A stretch of DNA of 64,000 nucleotides, taken from Gautieria morchelliformis. Lineage: Eukaryota > Basidiomycota > Agaricomycetes > Gomphales > Gomphaceae. Each line of letters begins with the position of its first letter. The first letter of the stretch is position 1. Under the pieces are notes generated by a model that was not told the origin of the DNA, ran no database searches, and saw only the letters and a program-made list of their open reading frames with translations. The translations under genes were made by a program, and so were the position numbers. The DNA is taken from positions 1 through 64,000 of the forward strand of contig WHVA01000474.1 of assembly GCA_015179125.1 (NCBI GenBank), written 5' to 3'. Positions 58,263 through 64,000 of the stretch are shown in pieces.

Positions 58263-60705
58263 ATGATGCCCCCCAAAGCTGGGATGGATGTTGATCCGTC
58301 AACGTCCGTGACACGCTCAACGGCCCCGAGACAAGGGGCCGCAGACATCCTATGAGCCCCAGTCGACCAGGAAAACTGGATGATCGTAGGATGGGAAGAC
58401 GCTTTGGCAATCGTCCACCTGGACGACTGCGCCACCTGCACGGATTACGCCGTGCGCTTACGGGCCGCAACAGGTGTTAGCAACTAGGGGCTATGGCAGG
58501 GAAGGTTCGGTAGAGTTCTTAGAAAGCTAGAATCAAATACACTCTCTCAGTGAATTTATTGTCACTGATATATTAATACAATACCTAGAATCAAATACAC
58601 TACATGATTTTCAGTCAACATGCTATGTAAATATGAAAGATACTACTCGCCTCTCTCAGTGAATTTATTGTCACTGAGAGAGGAGTACAATCCTGTCTCA
58701 GAAGGCATATACATGCACCCGGCCCTTTAGCGCCCAAGGGCTCGCGCGTCGAAGTCATTTCAAACTCCGCTGGGTGCAGCCGCCTGTGAAAATAGGAATA
58801 ACAGAATGAACTGGAGAGATAGGGAGTGACTGGAAATTTTCGAAAATAATCAGAGAAATGAATGCATGGTACAAGAACAATGTGAGAAAGAATTGGAACA
58901 CCATACAGTAAATCGAACATATTATGCTTGATTTTGGTGCAGGAGCATAAATGCACCCAACAACAGGCACCTGCAAGGTAAAACTGCGGGATGAAGACAT
59001 CGGCGACGCCGTCGACGTGGCCTGGGGATGGCTCCCGAGGGGCATCGCACGTGACGCGCGAGTGGAGCCCCTGCGGGATGTCCACGACCTCAAAAAGGAG
59101 GTCAAGGACTTGGAATGCACGGTCGAAGACCGCGATGACACCCTCGAAGCCGAGCGTGCCAAAGTAAAAGAGCTCAAGGAGCAGCTGAGCGTGCTCCAGC
59201 TCCAGCTCAAGCTTGCACATGTAGCCTCAAAAAGGCTGCACCATGACCTGGCCACAGACCCAGTGGCCGGGCCCTCATCACCTCGCGCGACGGTGCCCTT
59301 GCCAGCGTGCGCAGCCTCGGGACTGGCTTCCCGAATATCGGCACCCACCCCAACATTGACAGAGGGTCGGAGCGGGCCATCCGACACGGCATACAGTGTC
59401 AGAGAAGGATGGGAGTCCGACTCCTCCGTCTGGAAGACGTATGATCCGGACAGGGCTCAGCGTATAGCTGAGCAGCCAAAAAAGAAGCGCAAGAAATTGC
59501 GTGGCACCCTCAACACCCTCAATGGTCTAGCCATTGTGAGGGAAAACCCGATCAGCGCATACCTGGCGGCTTCACCGTCGCACACAATCAATGACCCTGC
59601 CCTACAATGGCAGGTAGCATTGATCGAGGCCCAGTACATCGGGCCTCATGTGGACCTGCCACCACCGGTGGGGACAGTTCACCCTCCTTACCCAGGGGAG
59701 GGAGTGATCATGCCACTCGGAGACCCGCTGATCTCCGAGACAGGCCTCCTACCACAACCAGTAGGAAAGGCACAACAGCGTCGTACGCAATGGTACGATG
59801 TCTGCCCACTCAACGACGCACGATTCGTTGAGCGCCTAGCGTGCGCAAAAGACATGCCGCAATCCTTGCGCACATGCGAGATGATCGGCGTGTTCAAGCA
59901 CACTGAGCGCAAACAGCGTGCTCACAATCCCAAATGGGATTGTCTCATGATAGCGAGTGGTACCCCGCGCGACATCGCCGCCATCCTAAGGGGTTGGATA
60001 CACAACCCTGAAGGAATCCCTTTGGCCATCCACGACAACGCAGATGGATCCTTCAACCTAGACGACATGGACATCTGGATGTGGTTGAAGGCCCTCACAG
60101 CCCAAGTTAAAGGGGTCGCGTCACCTCTCAAGTTGAGACTCCTTGACTTGTTCAGCTCGACCGACCAATGGTTGAGCTTCGTCGATGCCAGGGAATGCCT
60201 GACACTGCAGAGCCCCAGCCTGCGGCTATCCATCATGGGTCCATATCCCATGGGAGGCCGAGCTGGCCCCGACATCCCGCTCGTTGAGATTGCGCGATGG
60301 CTGGCCTGCTACGCCGGCATCACTTGCGAACGAGTGGCGCGCATTGAACATTACGTTCAATGCAGCCTCACTGGCGCGGCATTCAGTGCTGCTGCATGGG
60401 AGGGCCAACAAAAGGTCCTCAAGACCAGCCACATGAGGGCTGCGGTGCCATGACTGCTCACCCATGCTCAGCTCGATCAAGAGCTGGCGCGCTTCCGGCC
60501 TCCTCCCCAGGCCGAGGACCCGGCCGTCGAGGCCATGTTCCGTGAGGACACCAGCCTCGTCAACCAAGCGGAATCCCCCACCAGTGATGAGGTAGAGATG
60601 CCTCACCCAACCACCCCGCGGATGCGGAGGTGCCTCCAGAGGAGTCGCGTGCTCCACCGACCCCATACGATGATGTCATTGTATCGGAGTGACTAGAGGA
60701 CACCA
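58263..60705 (+). pseudogene. Extra ORF between pol and 3' LTR of the Gypsy element
   Basis: I do not recognise this protein. ATG 58263 (MMPPKAGMDVDPSTSVTRST) runs to a TGA at 58353. It continues in the same frame (ENWMIVGWEDALAIVHLDDC) to 58474, where a solo LTR is inserted. It resumes in the same frame once the LTR and one target repeat are removed (TCKVKLRDEDIGDAVDVAWG), and stays open to TGA 60451. Beyond that the frame continues (LLTHAQLDQELARFRPPPQA) and an acidic tail follows. The original protein was thus about 640-700 residues. It has a coiled coil (LKKEVKDLECTVEDRDDTLE) and a basic patch (QPKKKRKKLRG, nuclear-localisation-like). The globular part includes NLDDMDIWMWLKALTAQVKG and FSSTDQWLSFVDARECLTLQ. 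It shows no transmembrane helix or signal peptide, so it is not an obvious envelope protein. Confidence 0.75.
58475..58962 (+). mobile_element. Solo LTR of the second family, 488 bp, copy B
   Basis: It runs from TGTTAGCAACTAGGGG to GCACCCAACA, flanked by the 5-bp direct repeat ACAGG (58470-58474 and 58963-58967). It has the same length as copy A with scattered substitutions. It disrupts the extra ORF of Gypsy copy 2. Its last bases supply the chance upstream ATG that makes the downstream ORF appear to start at 58951. Confidence 0.9.
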
Positions 60706-60752
60706 TCATGGATGACCTCTATGAGTCCTAACCGGTCCCCTATAGTTGTCTA

Positions 60753-60763
60753 TAGAGGGGGAG
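60753..60763 (+). other. Polypurine tract before LTR3
   Basis: agagggggag directly precedes tgtgtaaataacc, the position of the plus-strand primer in LTR retroelements. It supports the reading that the extra ORF lies inside the element, upstream of its real 3' LTR. Confidence 0.75.
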
Positions 60764-60765
60764 TG

Positions 60766-60982
60766 TGTAAATAACCTATGTATCATACAAGTATACTAGT
60801 TATTACATAATCCCAGTGGGCCCCTTAGGGACCCACTGTATAGTTTTTATGCGTGGGAACCGGCCAGCGGTCCCCATTGCATCTTACCCTTACACTGTCA
60901 CTACGCGGCATTCAGAATACCACTCCTTGGTCAAGTTCTGTTGTGCCCTTGTGACACAAGGCTTAAGATCGTCATCTTTACA
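60766..60982 (+). repeat. LTR3, 3' end of the Gypsy array
   Basis: 217 bp, tgtaaataacctatgtatca to gtcatctttaca, nearly identical to LTR1. Beyond ttaca the sequence no longer follows the LTR1/LTR2 leader but switches to gag of element 0, which fixes the LTR end at the TTTACA terminus. Confidence 0.9.
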
Positions 60983-61324
60983 AACCCCGTTGCTACACGC
61001 ATGCCCTGGAGCTGCGCAGGCAGCATGCCGAAGAGGCAGTGACTCGAGTGCAGACCACCCAGCTGCTGAACGAGCAGCAGGAGCGTGTCATTCAGGAGGC
61101 CAGACAAGCACGTTCTGCTCTCTCGAGCAGACTACGAGTCCAGAACGTGGGATTGACAGGGGACACCCGACATCAATCCCCGCGAAGCAGCGAGCAGTTA
61201 GAAACTGCCCTGCCATGCGCCGCTGTGCAGCCGCGCGAAAGGTCCATTGCCTTGACTGAAGGTCAAGGCATCCCAGACCAAATCGAAGGCCCACAGGAGC
61301 CATACGACGGTGTCACACGGATGA
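60983..61324 (+). pseudogene. gag, right part, of Gypsy element 0
   Basis: Reads YTHALELRRQHAEEAVTRVQ, LRVQNVGLTGDTRHQSP, TEGQGIPDQIEGPQEPYDG and VTRMM, colinear with copy-1 gag 47570-47935. It picks up where 45229-46210 stops. It is cut at 61324 by the inverted LTR of the second family. Confidence 0.8.
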
Positions 61325-61683
61325 TGTTGGGTGCATTTATGCTCCTGCACCAAAATCAAGCATAATATATTTGATTTATTGTATGGTGTTTCAATCTCTT
61401 CTCACATTGTTCTTGTACCATGCATCTTCTCTGATTATTTTCGAAATTTTCCAGTCACTCCCTACCTCTCCATTTCATTTTGTTATCTCTATTTTCACAA
61501 GCGGCTGCACCCAGCGGAGTTTGAAATGACTTCGACGCGCGAGCCCTTGGGCGCTAAAGGGCTGGCTCCTCTCTCAGTGACAATAAATTCACTGAGAGAG
61601 GTGAGTAGTATTCTTTATATTTTCATAGCATGTTGACTGAAACTCATGTAGTGAATTTGATTCTAGGTATTGTATTAATATAA
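61325..61683 (-). mobile_element. Inverted, partial LTR of the second family, copy C
   Basis: Starts tgttgggtgcatttatgctc, the reverse complement of the LTR end seen in copies A and B, and follows them through the caatctcttctcacattg and ctccgctgggtgcagcc-equivalent blocks. An internal deletion removes about 35 bp near 61565. The similarity stops at ttaatataa (61683), before the opposite LTR terminus, where Helitron-like sequence begins. Confidence 0.85.
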
Positions 61684-61715
61684 CTAGCCAATGACCCGTG
61701 CTTCGCACCGGGTTA
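61684..61715 (-). other. Possible Helitron 3' terminus (hairpin plus CTAG)
   Basis: Read on the complement, a hairpin (cccggtgcgaagcacggg, one bulge) is followed by 7 bases (tcattgg) and CTAG, then T. Helitron 3' ends have a GC-rich hairpin about 10-12 nt before a CTRR terminus, inserted before T. The element would extend rightward beyond the window. No Rep/helicase gene is seen. A related hairpin sequence (tacccgtgctttgcccaggg) recurs at about 62051-62076. Confidence 0.45.
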
Positions 61716-61904
61716 GTTAAGGCTAACATCGCACAGGGGTAGTGATAGTATTAAAGAATTATTTGGTGGAATGAAACTACATATTTAATCAGGCTTTAGC
61801 AATACCTCTTTGTATACAATATTAAAGAACATGACCAATTAGTGCAACATAAAACTGCCCACAGGAAAATACTGCATATTGCAAGTCTACTCCTCCATGC
61901 CCCT

Positions 61905-62050
61905 GTGCTGCACATCAGGATATGCCTGGATGTGGCACAGCACTGGTTAGGGACCACCGGGGACCTGTGGGATGAGCCTGGATGACCTGAGACTGCCAGG
62001 GACCTGTGGGATAAGCCTGGATGTGCTGGGACCATTGCCAGGGTGGATGA
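61905..62050. repeat. Short GC-rich tandem repeat
   Basis: Two to three imperfect copies of gggacctgtgggatgagcct, then ggatg, lie in tandem (gggacctgtgggataagcct recurs about 50 bp later). They are contained in the putative Helitron-like region. Confidence 0.6.
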
Positions 62051-62199
62051 TACCCGTGCTTTGCCCAGGGGTTAGGTCAAATACATTGGGTAAATGAAAC
62101 TTGGGTAAAACACAACTTGTCATGATTGAAAGTAGCTCTAAGTAACACATCTGGGTAGGTAATGTCTCCACACATTTCTCCCATGTCTGTGTGCCAATC

Positions 62200-62410
62200 A
62201 TGTGTAGCATGTCCCCATGGGCATGTGTTCCCTGAGTGTAGCCTGTCTCCCAAGTACAGTGTGCGTAGCATGTCCCCATGCGTAACCTATCCCCCATGTG
62301 TAGGTGTCCCCCATGCATAGTGTGCCCCCCCTGCATAGTGTGCCCCCCATGCATAGTGTGCCCCCCATACATAGCATGTCCCCCAAGTAGCATTTCCCTT
62401 GTTTGTAGCA
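62200..62410. repeat. Minisatellite, 17-bp unit
   Basis: Repeated cccccatgcatagtgtg units (about 62290-62360) are embedded in diverged copies such as gtagcatgtccccatg. On the complement they encode spurious MGGTLCMGG-like peptides, which are not genes. A second cluster lies at 62720-62790. Confidence 0.75.
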
Positions 62411-63122
62411 TGTCACTTGTTTATAGTGTATCTGCAAGAGCGTAAAAGTGAAAGAAATTATTGTAGGAAATAAATGTCAGAAGGTTGTACAATGGATAGC
62501 AGAGAAATAGACTCATTTTTGCAGGCAGGGCTGTTGTCATTAATTTTTAGCCAGTTCAGAGAAATCTATTGATATCAATTTTTTAAACTATACAGGATAT
62601 ATGTATATACATATAAAATAAAATACAAAAAGGGATAAAAAGCGAGAATTATTGCAAGAAATGACAGAAAAAAACACACCAGATGCAGTATAGTGTGCGT
62701 AGTGTGTCCCTGGTTTGTAGCATGTCCCCATGCATAGTGTATTCCCCATGCTTACCATGCCCCCCATGCATAGCACGCCCCCCATACATAGCATGTCCCC
62801 CAAGTAGCATTTCCCTTGTTTGTAGCATGTCACTTGTTTATAGTGTATCTGCAAGAGTGTAAAAGTGAAAGAAATTATTGTGGGGGCAAGTGAAAATAAA
62901 TAAATGTCAGAAGGTTATACAATGGATAACAGAGAAATAGACTCATATTTGCAGGCAGGGGTGTTGTCATTAATTTTTAGCCAATTCAGAGAAATCTATT
63001 GATATCTATTTTTTAAACTATACAGGATATATGTATATACATATAAAATAAAATACAAAAAGGGATAAAAAGGGAGAATTATTGCAAGAATGACAGAAAA
63101 AAAAAAAAAACACCAGATGCAG
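62344..63122. repeat. About 420-bp direct duplication
   Basis: Blocks in 62370-62690 (tagcatttcccttgtttgta; ttatagtgtatctgcaagag; aatagactcat; gtatatacatataaaataaa) recur in order at 62795-63120 with few changes. The unit includes the minisatellite at its start and an AT-rich end that leads into the cacaccagatgcag motif. Confidence 0.8.
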
Positions 63123-64000
63123 TAATGATGAGCAGGAAAGGTGGGAGGCAATGACAGGAGCAACCTGGGCTGAAAAGAAGTCAAAAAGAGGTCAAAAAAG
63201 AGAAAATTACAGGAAGAAACACCACAGATAGAAGCTGATCCTAATAAATATCAAAACAACATAAATATGATAGCAAGATACACACCAGATGCAGCAATGG
63301 CAGACAGGCAAGGTGGGAGGCACTGAGAGGAACCTGGGCTGAAAAGAAGGCCAAAAGAGAATAAAAAAGCGAAAATTATAGGAAGAAATGACAGATATGA
63401 TAAGGAAAAAAACACACCAGAGGCAGTAATGATGGCCAAGAAAGGTGGGAAGCAATGAGAGGAGCAACATAGGCTGAAAACCAGTCAAAAAAAGGTTAAA
63501 AAAGCGAAAATTATTGCAAGAAATACCAGGGAGAGAAGCTGATCCTAATAAATATCAAAACAACATAAATATGATAGGAAGAGACACACCAGAAGCAGCA
63601 ATGGCAGATAGGCAAGGTGGGAGGCACTGAGGGGAGGAACATGGGTTGAAAAGAAGGCAAAAAGGGTATAAAAAAGCGAAAATTATTGGAAGAAATGATA
63701 GATATGATAGGAAAAAACACACCAGAGCCAGTAATGACCATCAAGAAAGGTGGGAGGCAATGAGAGGAGCAACATAGGCTGAAAAGGAGTCAAACAGAGA
63801 TTAAAAAAGCGAAAATTATAGCAAGAAATAGCAATATTTACCATGGAGAGAAGCTGATTCTAATAAATGTCAAAACAAAACAAATATGATAGCAAGACAC
63901 ACACCAGATGCAGCAATGGCAGACAGGAAAGGTGGGAAGCACTGAGAGGAGGAACCTGGGCTGAAAAGATGGCAAAAAGAGGATAAAAAAGCGAAAATTA
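63100..64000. repeat. Higher-order tandem repeat, about 305-bp period
   Basis: The landmark caccagatgcagcaatggca occurs near 63283, 63586 (with one change) and 63900. A sister half-unit, ccagaggcagtaatgatggc, occurs near 63113, 63416 and 63718. Each dimer holds two ggtgggagg-caatgagagg blocks and aaaaaagcgaaaattat motifs. The array continues beyond the window end. No coding content is supported. Confidence 0.8.

Larger units (their letters stand above)
52821..60763 (+). mobile_element. Gypsy/chromovirus internal region, copy 2, with extra ORF
   Basis: Order: leader and gag N-terminus (52990-53755), a junction deletion, protease remnant (53779-54263), solo LTR (54367-54854), pol (54904-58109) with chromodomain, extra ORF (58263-about 60700, split by a second solo LTR), then a polypurine tract and LTR3. 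Relative to copy 1 about 1.79 kb of gag (47382-49168) is missing, with ggt at both break points. It keeps the 3' part that copy 1 has lost, so the two copies complement each other for reading the family structure. Confidence 0.88.

Noticed and set aside
58951..58962. ATG 58951 as true start of the extra ORF
   Set aside because: This ATG belongs to the end of the solo LTR (copy B); the ORF continues upstream of the LTR in the same frame to ATG 58263.
58615..59387. Two complement frames of about 200 codons
   Set aside because: They run across a solo LTR boundary into the antisense of the extra ORF, so they are composites of unrelated DNA.
62077..62854. Complement frames encoding MGGTLCMGG-type repeats
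   Set aside because: They are translations of the minisatellite and its duplicated surroundings.
61690..64000. CRISPR-like or telomeric array
   Set aside because: Repeats are long, directly adjacent and AT-rich without unique spacers, and there is no TTAGGG tract; the organism is a eukaryote.

Overview
This window is nuclear DNA of a filamentous basidiomycete, most likely an Agaricomycete. The genes are densely spliced with introns of about 48-60 bp and carry conserved eukaryotic housekeeping proteins. There is also a small Cys-rich MCxWRR protein that I associate with mushroom-forming fungi, a decayed tandem-TPR gene of a type expanded in these fungi, and chromodomain Gypsy retrotransposons. 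I cannot name the species.

Layout. (1) 0.3-4.1 kb: a degenerate tandem-TPR gene is interrupted by a 3,344-bp element (761-4104) with 493-bp terminal inverted repeats and a perfect 8-bp target duplication. The element carries no visible transposase. It carries an intron-containing AIR1/AIR2-like zinc-knuckle gene, so it looks like a Pack-MULE-type gene-capturing transposon. (2) 4.7-36.4 kb: the gene-rich part. In order: methionine aminopeptidase 1 (+), glycerol-3-phosphate acyltransferase (-), RVB1 helicase (+), IMP dehydrogenase (-), IML1/DEPDC5 (+), NatB catalytic subunit NAA20 (-), an XMAP215/Stu2 TOG microtubule polymerase (-), an unrecognised gene (-), eIF2B alpha (+), a small basic protein (-), the Cys-rich small protein (+), a CTD-kinase-type cyclin (+) and an RWD-domain Gir2-like protein (-). 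Two pairs (GPAT/RVB1 and IMPDH/IML1) are head-to-head with intergenic gaps of 114-218 bp. (3) 36.4-44.8 kb: gene-poor, with a MITE-like element, a palindrome, an unresolved gene, mitochondrial ribosomal protein bS21m, and tRNA-like and LTR-like remnants. (4) 44.8-61.7 kb: a nested Gypsy (chromovirus) cluster. An old element (LTR 44813-45044 plus gag) is split at 46210/60983 by a tandem LTR-internal-LTR-internal-LTR array. Copy 2 of the array has a complete integrase with chromodomain, followed by a long extra ORF between pol and the 3' LTR. Two 488-bp solo LTRs of a second family sit in copy 2, each with its own 5-bp duplication, and a third, inverted partial copy lies downstream. (5) 61.7-64 kb: a possible Helitron 3' terminus, then AT-rich higher-order tandem repeats running off the window.

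The housekeeping genes share no pathway. Several touch nutrient and translation control: IML1 inhibits TORC1, eIF2B alpha and the Gir2-like protein belong to the Gcn2 axis, and MetAP1 and NatB process nascent N-termini. I read this as ordinary fungal gene order, not an operon. The most unusual content is the gene-carrying TIR element and the extra ORF of the Gypsy element. Most premature stops in the Gypsy copies look like CGA-to-TGA or CAA-to-TAA changes, suggesting decay by C-to-T mutation.
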